From: UBA5448 sp045536965
GTDB lineage: Bacteria; Bacillota; Clostridia; Oscillospirales; SIG627
DNA: 55,221 bases
NCBI GenBank assembly: GCA_045536965.1
Contig: JAZSON010000033.1
Location: 1 to 55,221, forward strand
Reading direction: 5' to 3'
The position numbers and the translations under genes were made by a program. Below the pieces are notes generated by a model. That model made no database searches. It worked only from the letters and a program-made list of their open reading frames with translations, and was not told where the DNA came from. Positions 8,145 to 17,227 of the stretch are shown here, in pieces (position 1 is the stretch's first letter; the number at the start of each line of letters is the position of its first letter).

Positions 8145-8945
8145 ATGTATACCAAAACAGATATTCTGCACCAATTAGCTAAAATGAAGGTGCCCCAAAA
8201 CCGCGCTGTGATTCTCCATTCCTCCCTCAAAGCGGTGGGGAAAATCGAAGGCGGTCCCGAGGTGTTATTGGAGGCATTGATCGAGCATATCACCGCGGAC
8301 GGGGGTCTTTTGTGTATTCCCACCCACACATGGCACAACATTGGCAAAGAAATCACTCTGGACATGAGTCAAAATGACCACTGTTTAGGCGCTTTTTCCA
8401 CGGTTGCTTTGAATACCCAAAAAGGAATACGTTCGGAAAATCCCACCCACTCTCTTGTGGTTTTCGGTGATCGAAAAAAAGCAATGGCCTTTGTGGAAAA
8501 CGAAGCCTTTATAAAGTCTCCCACCGCCAAAGATGGCTGTTATGGTAAGTTGTACTATGAAAACGGTTATGTTTTGCTCATCGGCGTTGCCCAAAACCGC
8601 AACACCTTTCTGCACGCGGCGGAGGAAATTTTGGAAATTCAAAACAGAATGGGAGGCGAGCCTGTCCATACTGCGATCAAAAGAGAAAACGGTGAGATCG
8701 TTCACCGCACTCTTGATTTCTTCCGCTGTGATTTTACCTCGGATATTTCCCGCCGTTTCATTCAATACGACACGGCTTTCAGGTATCACAAATGCATCCG
8801 AGACGGTTTTATCGGCAATGCGCCAACAATGCTTTGCGATGCCAAACGTATGACCGACACCATTGCCCTGATTTTCAAAAACAGCGGTGGGGTTGATCCT
8901 TTGAAAGATGAAGCCCCCATTCCTCAAAAATGGTACTGCGAATAA
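8145..8945 (+). CDS. AAC(3)-family acetyltransferase
   Basis: A 266-residue member of the aminoglycoside 3-N-acetyltransferase (Antibiotic_NAT) fold. Family marks are VILHSSLKAVGKIEGG at the start, a GGLLCIPTHTW strand, the NPTHSLVVFG motif near residue 103, and FLHAAEE near 160, which holds the catalytic-type histidine and glutamate region. Many members of this fold are not resistance enzymes and acetylate other amines or have no known substrate, so resistance should not be assumed. AAAAAGGAG precedes the ATG by seven bases. It is the second gene of a pair with the phosphodiesterase-like gene. A distant relative lies at 52409. Confidence 0.85.
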   Translation: MYTKTDILHQLAKMKVPQNRAVILHSSLKAVGKIEGGPEVLLEALIEHITADGGLLCIPTHTWHNIGKEITLDMSQNDHCLGAFSTVALNTQKGIRSENPTHSLVVFGDRKKAMAFVENEAFIKSPTAKDGCYGKLYYENGYVLLIGVAQNRNTFLHAAEEILEIQNRMGGEPVHTAIKRENGEIVHRTLDFFRCDFTSDISRRFIQYDTAFRYHKCIRDGFIGNAPTMLCDAKRMTDTIALIFKNSGGVDPLKDEAPIPQKWYCE

Positions 8946-9011
8946 TCCGTTCTCAATAATTCAAACTCTTACGCAATGTTTAATTTTCACATGAAAATCC
9001 ACCGCTTTTTA

Positions 9012-9039
9012 TTGACAAAAAGCAAGCGGCTGTTATACA
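9012..9039 (+). promoter_or_regulatory. Promoter of the glutamine synthetase operon
   Basis: Consensus -35 TTGACA (9012-9017), 16-bp spacer, -10 TATACA (9034-9039), then AAGAGGTG as ribosome binding site. Confidence 0.65.
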
Positions 9040-9074
9040 ATTACTTTAATAAAATAAATTAAGAGGTGTTATTT

Positions 9075-10499
9075 ATGGCAAAAACAGTTCAGGATATACT
9101 CGCTATGATAGAAGAACATGGCATTAAAATGGTTGATTTTAAAATGGTAGACATCCACGGTCAATACCGTCACGTTACCATTCCCGCCGAGAACTTTTCC
9201 GAAGATACGTTAAAATTCGGCATCGGTTTTGATGCTTCCAACTACGGCTACGCTGTTGTTGAAAAAAGCGACATGGTGTTTATCCCCGATCCCGACACCG
9301 CCACCATTGATCCGTTTTGCGAAATCCCCACCCTCTCCATGACGGGCAACGCCATGATCATTGATACACCCGAAAACCGCCCGCTCGCCCAATATCCCCG
9401 CAACATCATCAAAGCGGCCGTTTCCTACATGAAAAACAGCGGCATTGCCGATGAAATGAAAATTCTTCCAGAATTTGAATTTTATCTTTTCGACAACGTC
9501 GGTTGGAAGGTAGATGCCAGTTGTGTTGCCGCTTCGGTAGATGCCAAGCAATCTTATTGGAATTCGGATAGCGAGGGCCTGGGCGTGGTAGTTCCCAAGC
9601 AAAAAAATTACCACATCGCCAAACCCTTTGATACATCTTACGAATGCCGCAGTGAAATGTGCCTGCACATGAAAGACGCGGGTATTGAGATCAACTATCA
9701 TCATCCCGAGGTTGCCGCTTCCGGTCAATATGAGATCGAACCCCAACTCGGCGAGGTGGTTCACATGGCCGACGCGACCATGATGATCAAATATATCATC
9801 CATAACACCGCATTGAAGTACGGCAAAAGCGCCACGTTCATGCCCAAACCAATCTACGGAGAAGCAGGCAGCGGCATGCATGTGCACATGCTCCTTTTCA
9901 AAGACGGTCAACCTGTTTTTTCGGATGACAACGGTTATTCGCACTTGAGCGAAACGGCGCATTATTTCATCGGCGGTCTTTTAAAACATATCGGTTCGCT
10001 CTGCGCCATCACCAATCCCAGCACCAACTCGTTTAAGCGTCTCGTTCCCGGCTTTGAAGCACCCGTTACCGTTGGATATGCAACCTCCAACAGAAGCGCG
10101 GTCATTCGCATCCCTGCTTACGCAAAAAGTCCTGACAAACGCCGTTTTGAGCTTCGCAACCCCGATGCAACCTGCAATCCTTATTTCTGCTATGCGGCCA
10201 TTTTAATGGCAGGACTCGACGGTATCAAAAATAAAATCGATCCCCGCGCAAACGGTTGGGGTCCGTATGACTTCAATCTGTACAATCTGCCCGACGAGGA
10301 AAAGGCAAAGCTCCAAGGTCTCCCCGTTTCTCTTGAGGAAGCGCTGGATTGTCTTGAAAAAGACAATGATTATCTGACCGAAGGCGGCGTTTTCCCAAAA
10401 GAACTTTTGCAAAACTTCATTAAGATGAAACGAGCAGAAGTCAGACAGCTTGCTGCTATTCCTCATCCCGCTGAATTCGATAAATACTACAATCTGTAA
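9075..10499 (+). CDS. glnA: Glutamine synthetase (type I)
   Basis: Makes glutamine from glutamate, ammonia and ATP in the cytosol. The 474 residues fit the type I family. The N-terminal beta-grasp carries VDFKMVDIHGQYRHV. The catalytic half shows LPEFEFYLFD (metal-binding Glu), GSGMHVHMLLFKDG, NRSAVIRIP and the RFELRNPDATCNPY loop. The segment NLYNLPDEE at Tyr403 resembles the adenylylation-site loop of the GSI-beta subtype, unusual for this kind of organism, and no adenylyltransferase is nearby. ATG 9075 is chosen over the upstream in-frame 9066 because AAGAGGTG sits seven bases before it. A PHP-type gene follows after 36 bp in the same direction. Confidence 0.93.
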   Translation: MAKTVQDILAMIEEHGIKMVDFKMVDIHGQYRHVTIPAENFSEDTLKFGIGFDASNYGYAVVEKSDMVFIPDPDTATIDPFCEIPTLSMTGNAMIIDTPENRPLAQYPRNIIKAAVSYMKNSGIADEMKILPEFEFYLFDNVGWKVDASCVAASVDAKQSYWNSDSEGLGVVVPKQKNYHIAKPFDTSYECRSEMCLHMKDAGIEINYHHPEVAASGQYEIEPQLGEVVHMADATMMIKYIIHNTALKYGKSATFMPKPIYGEAGSGMHVHMLLFKDGQPVFSDDNGYSHLSETAHYFIGGLLKHIGSLCAITNPSTNSFKRLVPGFEAPVTVGYATSNRSAVIRIPAYAKSPDKRRFELRNPDATCNPYFCYAAILMAGLDGIKNKIDPRANGWGPYDFNLYNLPDEEKAKLQGLPVSLEEALDCLEKDNDYLTEGGVFPKELLQNFIKMKRAEVRQLAAIPHPAEFDKYYNL

Positions 10500-10535
10500 T
10501 TGAACATCAAAACACACGTCAAAAAGGAGTATCAT

Positions 10536-11585
10536 ATGATTACAACCACACACGACGTTTTATATCTTGAAAGCCGCTATATAAACCGCAATCCGCTTTA
10601 CGGCGAAGCGCACGATCATGCAAAAACCGGCGGAACCAGCGACGGACAGAGATCCCTTTCCCATTGGATTGGCGCAATGGAAGCGTTGAAAATGGATTTC
10701 GCCGCCATTCTTGACCACAAGCAGGTGCGGCACATGTATCTGCCCGAGTTTAAGGAAGCGCTTTTCCTCGGCGGTACTGAACCCGGAACCAAAATCATCG
10801 ACAGCAAGGCGACGGCCAATCTCATGCATTACCTTTTGCATGTGCCCACACCCGAAGTTCTTGAGCAAATTTTGACCGCATTCCCCGAATTTGCCTTTGA
10901 GGGTGGAAGTGAAGGACATTTTACCTATCCGACCTTCACAACAGCGCGTTTTTGCGAACTGATCGATGCACTGCATGCCCGCGGCGGTTTCTTTGTGCAT
11001 CCTCATCCCGCACAGTATTTAAAATCCGACGATCCGCTCGATTATTGGTTCCGCGACGAAACGGGTTTGGAAATTTTTTACGGCAATATGGCCAACGAAG
11101 CATCTGCCCAAAACTACAAGCTTTGGACCGATCTGCTTAAAAAAGGCAAACGTGTGTTTGCTGTTGCGGGCGGCGATGGACACGGCTGCTGCTCCGATGC
11201 GGCGCTGACAACCATATACGCAGAAGAAAAGACAAACACCTGTCTCCTCAACCACATGAGAGAAGGCGATATGGTCTGTGGCGCGGTCGGCATCCGTATG
11301 TGCATGGGTAACACTCGCATGGGCGGAAAATGTGCTTTTTCCCGCCAAAGACTTATTTTCTCGGTAGGTGATTTCCACCGCAGTGTATGCATGCCCGAGC
11401 ACAATTACCGTGTCGATCTTTTCGACGACAAGGGTATCGTGTTCAGCCGTTGTATTTCCTGCACCGAACCCTCCTATTTTGCTTTGCCGGCCCAAGCGGT
11501 AAAATTTTATCGCGTTGAGGTATGGGACGAAACCAGAAATCTGCGCATCGCCATCGGCAATCCCATTTGGAACGAAGAAGCATAA
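10536..11585 (+). CDS. PHP-like metal-dependent hydrolase of unknown substrate
   Basis: A 349-residue protein. Its N terminus carries LYGEAHDHAKTGGTSDG, a histidine pair of the PHP/amidohydrolase metal site, followed by AAILDHKQ, FFVHPHP and AVAGGDGHG, each supplying further metal ligands in the order expected of a PHP barrel. The last 90 residues form an extra beta-rich domain (RLIFSVGDFHRSVCM...YRVEVWDE). The start ATG follows AAAAAGGAG by six bases. It is cotranscribed with glutamine synthetase and closed by the terminator at 11594. PHP enzymes cleave phosphoesters, and the substrate here is not predictable. The link to glutamine synthetase is an inference from adjacency only. Confidence 0.65.
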   Translation: MITTTHDVLYLESRYINRNPLYGEAHDHAKTGGTSDGQRSLSHWIGAMEALKMDFAAILDHKQVRHMYLPEFKEALFLGGTEPGTKIIDSKATANLMHYLLHVPTPEVLEQILTAFPEFAFEGGSEGHFTYPTFTTARFCELIDALHARGGFFVHPHPAQYLKSDDPLDYWFRDETGLEIFYGNMANEASAQNYKLWTDLLKKGKRVFAVAGGDGHGCCSDAALTTIYAEEKTNTCLLNHMREGDMVCGAVGIRMCMGNTRMGGKCAFSRQRLIFSVGDFHRSVCMPEHNYRVDLFDDKGIVFSRCISCTEPSYFALPAQAVKFYRVEVWDETRNLRIAIGNPIWNEEA

Positions 11586-11593
11586 ATAATAAG

Positions 11594-11650
11594 ACTTCCC
11601 GATTTTTGTTTTATCTTGATCGAAAAGCAAAAATCGGGAAGTTTATATAT
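11594..11650 (+). terminator. Intrinsic terminator after the glnA-PHP operon
   Basis: A perfect 15-bp stem (ACTTCCCGATTTTTG at 11594-11608 with its complement at 11628-11642). The trailing U-run is weak. Confidence 0.7.
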
Positions 11651-11686
11651 GCAAAAATAGGTCTCGTGATAAAAAGCTTTTTATGA

Positions 11687-11692
11687 TATACT
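11687..11692 (+). promoter_or_regulatory. -10 element before the TIM-barrel gene
   Basis: TATACT at 11687-11692, 17 bp after a poor -35 (TCGTGA). The weak -35 may mean an activator is needed. Confidence 0.35.
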
Positions 11693-11716
11693 CTGCTTAA
11701 AAAGGAGTTGGCTTTT

Positions 11717-13807
11717 ATGGTTTTTTCTTTGCCGAAACTCGGAAAGTGCGCAATTCCCACGCCTCACTTTCCAACCCGTCACCAAGCATTCATATTCAGA
11801 GCGTGCGAATATATACCCACAGAAAAAATTGCGCGCATTCTTTCCACCACCGTTGAAAACGTAGAACACGCAATGCAGGATATGGGTCTGCCAAACTACA
11901 ATCCCGGTAATATATGGCTCCAAAGAGGTTATATCACCATCATTCGCAGCATGTGGCACATTTTGCCTTACGAGCAGTTGCTCGATCTGCTTGAAACCGA
12001 CGAGGAAACTTTGGCGGTTATCATGCGTGAGGAAGACTTCCTTGATATCAAACTTTCAAGCAAACCGCTTTGTAATCCCGTGAGATGGCGCGAATTGACC
12101 GACGAAGAGGTTATACAAACCAAGCGGATCAAAGAATGGATGCGTTCTCTTGATTTTTCGGGCAAAAAACCTTTTTGTTTTGAATATTCTGTTCCCAAAA
12201 TAGAATTCACGGGCGAAGAAGTTTTCTCTACCCGTATGATTTACGCTTTTTCGGGGCTGTATCAACATGCATTTGACGTGGACAGCCAAGAGTATTTGCC
12301 CGATGAGCAGCTGGAGGCTTACAAGGCGCTCGGTATCAACGGAATATGGACACAAGGCGTTCTTTCGCAGCTCTCCCCTTTTCCATTTGAACCTACGCTT
12401 TCCAAAGGTTATGAGAAGCGTCTTGAAAGGATGCGCGCACTGACCGAACGTCTCGCCTCCTACGGAATCAAGCTTTATCTTTATCTGAACGAACCGCGGG
12501 CTTTGCCGCTTGCCTTTTTTGAAAAGCATCCCGAACTGAAAGGACATATCTTCCGTGATACCGACGCCTGTCTTTGCACCTCGCTGCCCGAAGTGCAAAA
12601 CTACTTAAAAGATGCGGTAGAATCGGTTTGCAGGGCCGTTCCTCTGATTGGCGGATTTTTCTCCATTACCCGATCGGAAAACCTGACAAACTGCTATTCT
12701 TATGAAATCCAAACCTGCAACTGTCCACGATGCAAAGAGAAAAGTGTGGGCGAAGTCATTTCTCAAACCATTGCCTGTTTTTTAGACGGCGCTCGACGTG
12801 TCAGTGAGGACATAAAAGTTTTTGCATGGAGCTGGCGCTGGGACCAACATAGAGAAGAGATCATAAAGCAGTTGCCGCAGGGGGTCATTCTGCTTTCCCA
12901 AAGCGAGTTGGATATTCCTTTCTGCATCGGCGGTATCCAAGGGAATGTACTCGACTATTCCATGAGTATTCCGGGTCCCAGTGAATTGGCGCAAAGAGAG
13001 TGGGCGCTTGCAAAAGAACGCGGTCTGGAAATCGGCGCCAAGGTGCAGGTTAATACTACCTGGGAGGCTTCCACCGTTCCCGCCATACCCGTCACACCTT
13101 CCGTTTCGGAGCACATACGCAAACTACGCGACGAAGGCATTCAGCACTTGATGCTGAGTTGGACTCTCGGCGGATACCCTTGCCGTAACATCGCGGCAGC
13201 ATCCCGCTATTTTTATAAAAAATGTACCCTCTCCGATCCCGATGATTTGCTTTTGGATGCCGAAAAGCAATTCGTTGAAGCGTTTAAGAATTTCCCCTTC
13301 CACATTTCGGGCTTATATCGCGGACCGCATAACGCAGGGCCTTCTACTTTACTGTACGAAACTCCGACGCATTATACCGCTACCATGACTTGTTATGCCT
13401 ACGATGATCTGACGAAATGGAGAAGTATTTATCCCGCCGACATCTACAAATCGCAGTTTGAAAAACTCTGCAGTGAGTGGGAGATAGGATTGAAAATGAT
13501 CCCCGAAGACAACCAGAGCGAAACGGCCACTATGGCAAGAGCCGCCTACTGTCTGTTCCGTGCCTCACGCAACCAAATTCGGTTTGTTATGGCAAGAGAT
13601 GAAAAACGTTACGACGAGGCTGTGGAGATCGCCAAAGACGAGCTTGCCGTTGCCAAGGATATGTTTGCCCTTATGAACAAAAATGCCGCCATTGGATATG
13701 AAGCAGCAAACCACTACTATTTCTCCAAAGGTCAAATCGCTGAAAAAATCATAAATTGTCAATATATCATAGATGTTTTTTCAAAAAAACAAGGAGAAAC
13801 GGTTTGA
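11717..13807 (+). CDS. Putative TIM-barrel glycosidase-like protein
   Basis: A 696-residue cytosolic protein with no signal peptide. The first 130 residues contain a helix-turn-helix-like segment (IPTEKIARILSTTVENVEHA). The centre (about 190-500) reads like a TIM barrel: GINGIWTQGVLSQL, ASYGIKLYLYLNEP, GGFFSITRSEN, KVFAWSWRWD, QHLMLSWTLGGYP. A CNCPRC pair of cysteines after the ITRSEN strand recalls uncharacterised glycoside-hydrolase-like proteins of gut bacteria. The C terminus is helical. ATG 11717 is chosen because AAAGGAG at 11701 is nine bases upstream. The in-frame TTG at 11708 abuts the ribosome binding site. I do not recognise a numbered GH family, and the substrate is unknown. It is transcribed alone. 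Confidence 0.6.
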   Translation: MVFSLPKLGKCAIPTPHFPTRHQAFIFRACEYIPTEKIARILSTTVENVEHAMQDMGLPNYNPGNIWLQRGYITIIRSMWHILPYEQLLDLLETDEETLAVIMREEDFLDIKLSSKPLCNPVRWRELTDEEVIQTKRIKEWMRSLDFSGKKPFCFEYSVPKIEFTGEEVFSTRMIYAFSGLYQHAFDVDSQEYLPDEQLEAYKALGINGIWTQGVLSQLSPFPFEPTLSKGYEKRLERMRALTERLASYGIKLYLYLNEPRALPLAFFEKHPELKGHIFRDTDACLCTSLPEVQNYLKDAVESVCRAVPLIGGFFSITRSENLTNCYSYEIQTCNCPRCKEKSVGEVISQTIACFLDGARRVSEDIKVFAWSWRWDQHREEIIKQLPQGVILLSQSELDIPFCIGGIQGNVLDYSMSIPGPSELAQREWALAKERGLEIGAKVQVNTTWEASTVPAIPVTPSVSEHIRKLRDEGIQHLMLSWTLGGYPCRNIAAASRYFYKKCTLSDPDDLLLDAEKQFVEAFKNFPFHISGLYRGPHNAGPSTLLYETPTHYTATMTCYAYDDLTKWRSIYPADIYKSQFEKLCSEWEIGLKMIPEDNQSETATMARAAYCLFRASRNQIRFVMARDEKRYDEAVEIAKDELAVAKDMFALMNKNAAIGYEAANHYYFSKGQIAEKIINCQYIIDVFSKKQGETV

Positions 13808-13867
13808 ATACGTTATAAAACATCAGCAATCATCAAAAAACGCTCGCAAACAAATAAAAATAAGATA

Positions 13868-13905
13868 AAGACCCGAAAACCGATACGGTTTTCGGGTCTT
13901 TGTTT
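13868..13905 (+). terminator. Bidirectional terminator between convergent genes
   Basis: AAAGACCCGAAAACCG (13868-13883) pairs with CGGTTTTCGGGTCTTT (13886-13901). The U-run suits the plus-strand gene, and the A-rich left side gives a weaker tail for the minus-strand gene. Confidence 0.75.
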
Positions 13906-13952
13906 ATAGATCTCTTTTTATATCTATTTCTCTCCTGTTTTATCTATCGGGA

Positions 13953-16900
13953 TCAATAGCCTCTTACAACATTGAGTATCACGGCGTTTAATTTCCACTT
14001 ATATCCCTGCAGGGTGGAAATTTTCAAACGAATGGGTTCATCCTTTTCTTGCACAAACGGGATAATTTCGCTTTGGAAGATGCCTTTTTTCACAACTTTA
14101 CCACCAATCACGCGGCTGTTTTCGGTGCTTGCCACCGTGACACTTTCTTCCTCGCTGTCTCCCGATACAATCAAAATTTCATACTGACCACGGGGGGCTT
14201 CGATGATAAACTCGGTGTCCTTATCACCTTCAACAAAATCATATCGAAGTTCATCGGGCCCCGAACGCTCCACTGCTTTTACACAAGATGTGTCCGAAAA
14301 GCCATAACCCTGCTTCGGGGTAAATGCATCCGCGCCCAGTCGCACAAAGTCCATGCCACGCATCAGATGTCCCTCGAGCGGGAAGGATTGCATAGGAATG
14401 TCCTTTGCATAAGCCTTGTCTTTTGCCGTGCCGAAATCGAATTTATACAGTGTGTGGTTGGACTGGCGCGCATTGCCCAAATACCAATCCCGCAAAACGC
14501 TGTCGAGCTGTTTTTGATAACGGGTGTCGGCATTTTCCCCAATATAAATTCTGCGGCGAGTATAGGTCATACGGGATGAAACTTGTCCATCGTATTCGTT
14601 TTGATCCGCAGAATCGAAAGTTGCCGCATCGGCCGAAGCGGTGATCAAATAATCGCAATTTTCTTCGGTATCAAAGGTTAAAACATCTCCGTTTTTATCC
14701 CAAGATATAACTTTGCCGCCACAGTAAACACAAAGCTTGTCGTGCATAAACGGCGAGGTAACACTGACCCTCCCCCCTTTTCGAGAGTGAATCAAGATGA
14801 AATGAAGCTGACCGTTTTTCATCTCGGCGCTGACTTCAAACGCGCCTTTGGCAAGAAGTTTATCAAAACGAACATCCTTCCATGCGGGATACTCGTTATA
14901 GCGGCAAGCATAATCGGTATAGGAGTATCCGTTTCTCACCAAACGCCCATACTCTTTATCTCCGTCGGGAATAGCGGGGAATACACGGATGATACCGTTG
15001 TGAGACTGAAGCAGCATTTCATTGACAGCGGCAAGCATTTCTCCCGTAAATTCCATCATACAGGGATAATAAAGCGGCTGGCGGGCGATTAAGCAGAAAT
15101 TCATAAACCGATCGGTTTCTTCGGCAGTCAAACCGTTGGAACGGGAAAGATGGTCGATACCCCTTTCGTAAAGAATACGATAGGCAAACTGACCTCTGCC
15201 GATGCGCGCGGCCGCAGCGGCAATCCAACTGCACGGGAACACACCGATCTCGCAGTTCTCCTCGAGAAAATCAAGGGTGTTGCTAATGATGCGAACCGTT
15301 TCGTCGTCGGAATCCATGCCAAGTTCTCCGATGGGGAAAACAGGCATCAGCATGCTGGGATGACGGATCCAAAGATTGTCGGGAGCATCCTCCGAATCGC
15401 GAAAATGAACCCCATATTTCGAGGGACCGCTCAAGGGATATTGGGGCATTTTTTCAAGAATCCTGCGACAATCGGCAAGTACGGGGGAATCATCGCCCAA
15501 AATTTCCGCCGCTTTTAAAGTGAATTGGAACATATACTTGGCGCAAGATACCGTAATCACCGTATTATGCGCAAGAGGTCCCTGTTCGGGAGAAATATCG
15601 GGGTAAACCACATATTCATCCCGCTCTTGATCGTACTCAAAAATACCCACAGTGAATTCACAAAGTTTCAAAAAGAGCGGGTATGCCTCCTCGCGCAAAT
15701 ATTCTTCGTCAAGGCTGTATTCATACAAAAACCACAGATATTGCGCGCACCAGCTCCAACAAGAATAATAGAAGGTATATGGATAATCGGTGGCGCATCC
15801 TTTCAGATTATGAACATTGTAAGCAAAACGCTCGGAAAGGTTGGTGTAGGTGCGCAGACCATCGGAAAACACCTTTGCAAGATCGAGACGGTTGCTGGAA
15901 AATACACCCGCAAAGGCTGCCTGAATATTGACATCCCAATACCACATACTCCCCCAAAGATTGGGGTGACGGATATCCCAAAGACCATTCAGACCGCAGG
16001 CATGATGCTTCATAATGCCATCTTTACCGCTGCAGCAATCCAGCGCATACTGATTCACGGTGTAGATCTTTTCCAAAAATTTATCAGGCAAAGTAATGGA
16101 AGAACGACTGAAAAATTGACGCCAATATTTTTTGTGCTCTCGGCGAATATCATCAAGATCTTCGACAAATTTTGCAGTGCCCGCAATGGCATCTGCGGGA
16201 AGATCGGCATATTTCCAGTCGGTAAACACACCCGTAACAACCGTAATGGTTTTTTCGCTTTCACACACGATAATATCCGCGCTGTTTTCGCAGATTTCTT
16301 TGATCTTTACTTTCGCACCCACAAACTTCAAAACACCGCTGAATACAAACGGCACTTCGCCCGAAAGCATTCGCTTCACGGTATAACTTACGGTATGATC
16401 ATCATGCAAGGCATAAATAACATCGGGGGCATCGGCATCTCGGTAGGAGGGGAAGGATATTTTGATTTCCCGCAAAAGCCCGCTTTCGGACTGCTCGACG
16501 GTGCTGACGATGCAATCGCGGCGCGCCGTAATGGTATTTAAAGAAATATTTTCTCCCGATTTGGCCGTTAAAACAAGCTCGGCGCGCGCATCCTCGGTAT
16601 ATAAAGAAAGCTTTTGGTGGGCATTTTCGAGGGAGTCGGCAAAAGAAAACACCAGCTCACCCGTACAAGGATAGCTGTTTGAAAATCCCGTAATCCCGTA
16701 AGGATCGATCGTATCGCGCGAAATGCGATAGAGACAAAATGGCTCTCCTTCGGGCGGTTGGTTAAAATCGGCACGGTCGCGAAAACTTTTATGCAGAGCA
16801 CCCGGAGTGGTGCTAATACCGGTTGCCGCATATTTAGCGTCGGGAAGTACATCTTTGGCAATGTTGTAATATACCTCGTAGTGATTCATCGGAACATACA

Positions 16901-17012
16901 GACGCTCTTCTTCATAAAAAAGCATACAGCCAAACACACCGTTTCCAAGCGGCAAGGCATTATCCCAATGATTGTCGCAACCATCAAATATAACACTATG
17001 ATTCATGCTCAT
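13953..17012 (-). CDS. GH95-type glycoside hydrolase with extra C-terminal domain
   Basis: A 1019-residue protein without signal peptide. The GH95 (alpha-fucosidase/galactosidase family) signature is WDNALPLGNGVFGCM near the N terminus, followed by a beta-sandwich domain. The (alpha/alpha)6 barrel carries WDIRHPNLWGSMWYWDVN, DISPEQGP (general-acid region) and MEFTGEMLAA, and the family C-terminal motif LLQSHNGIIRVFPAIP is near residue 740. Residues about 830-1019 are extra, with FDFGTAK and QGYGFSDTS, resembling the beta-sandwich attached to rhamnogalacturonan-active enzymes. The start at ATG 17012 follows AAGGAG. The longer frame to 17141 would span the promoter. It probably trims alpha-linked fucose or galactose from imported oligosaccharides. 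Divergent from the E1/SDR operon. Confidence 0.8.
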   Translation of the reverse strand: MSMNHSVIFDGCDNHWDNALPLGNGVFGCMLFYEEERLYVPMNHYEVYYNIAKDVLPDAKYAATGISTTPGALHKSFRDRADFNQPPEGEPFCLYRISRDTIDPYGITGFSNSYPCTGELVFSFADSLENAHQKLSLYTEDARAELVLTAKSGENISLNTITARRDCIVSTVEQSESGLLREIKISFPSYRDADAPDVIYALHDDHTVSYTVKRMLSGEVPFVFSGVLKFVGAKVKIKEICENSADIIVCESEKTITVVTGVFTDWKYADLPADAIAGTAKFVEDLDDIRREHKKYWRQFFSRSSITLPDKFLEKIYTVNQYALDCCSGKDGIMKHHACGLNGLWDIRHPNLWGSMWYWDVNIQAAFAGVFSSNRLDLAKVFSDGLRTYTNLSERFAYNVHNLKGCATDYPYTFYYSCWSWCAQYLWFLYEYSLDEEYLREEAYPLFLKLCEFTVGIFEYDQERDEYVVYPDISPEQGPLAHNTVITVSCAKYMFQFTLKAAEILGDDSPVLADCRRILEKMPQYPLSGPSKYGVHFRDSEDAPDNLWIRHPSMLMPVFPIGELGMDSDDETVRIISNTLDFLEENCEIGVFPCSWIAAAAARIGRGQFAYRILYERGIDHLSRSNGLTAEETDRFMNFCLIARQPLYYPCMMEFTGEMLAAVNEMLLQSHNGIIRVFPAIPDGDKEYGRLVRNGYSYTDYACRYNEYPAWKDVRFDKLLAKGAFEVSAEMKNGQLHFILIHSRKGGRVSVTSPFMHDKLCVYCGGKVISWDKNGDVLTFDTEENCDYLITASADAATFDSADQNEYDGQVSSRMTYTRRRIYIGENADTRYQKQLDSVLRDWYLGNARQSNHTLYKFDFGTAKDKAYAKDIPMQSFPLEGHLMRGMDFVRLGADAFTPKQGYGFSDTSCVKAVERSGPDELRYDFVEGDKDTEFIIEAPRGQYEILIVSGDSEEESVTVASTENSRVIGGKVVKKGIFQSEIIPFVQEKDEPIRLKISTLQGYKWKLNAVILNVVRGY

Positions 17013-17045
17013 ACCAATTCTCCTTTGCAGCAAAACCCTGTTTGT

Positions 17046-17089
17046 TGCAAATATTCTATCATGACAAAGGGATTTTGTAAATATTTGCA
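17046..17089. promoter_or_regulatory. Inverted repeat flanking the GH95 promoter
   Basis: TGCAAATATT (17046-17055) and its exact complement AATATTTGCA (17080-17089) bracket the minus-strand -10 and -35 boxes. The layout suits a repressor or activator pair of half sites. The ROK regulator encoded nearby is one candidate binder, by inference only. Confidence 0.4.
17053..17081 (-). promoter_or_regulatory. Promoter of the GH95 gene
   Basis: On the minus strand: -35 TTTACA (17081-17076), 17-bp spacer, -10 TAGAAT (17058-17053). Confidence 0.55.
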
Positions 17090-17131
17090 TGGATTTCTCA
17101 TCCGAATTTATGATATATTTCTCCCATCCCC

Positions 17132-17161
17132 TTGACAACATACAGGAAAAAAGAGTATAAT
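17132..17161 (+). promoter_or_regulatory. Promoter of the E1/SDR operon
   Basis: Consensus -35 TTGACA (17132-17137), 18-bp spacer, perfect -10 TATAAT (17156-17161). GAAGGAGG at 17212 precedes the start. Confidence 0.7.
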
Positions 17162-17227
17162 GAGCTGGATAATTTATTCAATAAATTAAGTCGTTGGATT
17201 TGTTATACAGAAGGAGGCATACTTATC

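Noticed and set aside
8145..8945. Calling this gene an aminoglycoside resistance determinant
   Set aside because: Fold membership alone does not show resistance, and the context is metabolic.
9210..9962. 250-residue minus-strand ORF opposite glutamine synthetase
   Set aside because: It is a shadow of the codon pattern of glnA, which has unmistakable motifs.
15525..16541. 338-residue plus-strand ORF inside the GH95 gene
   Set aside because: It is antisense to a gene with clear GH95 motifs and has no start signal, so it is a shadow frame.
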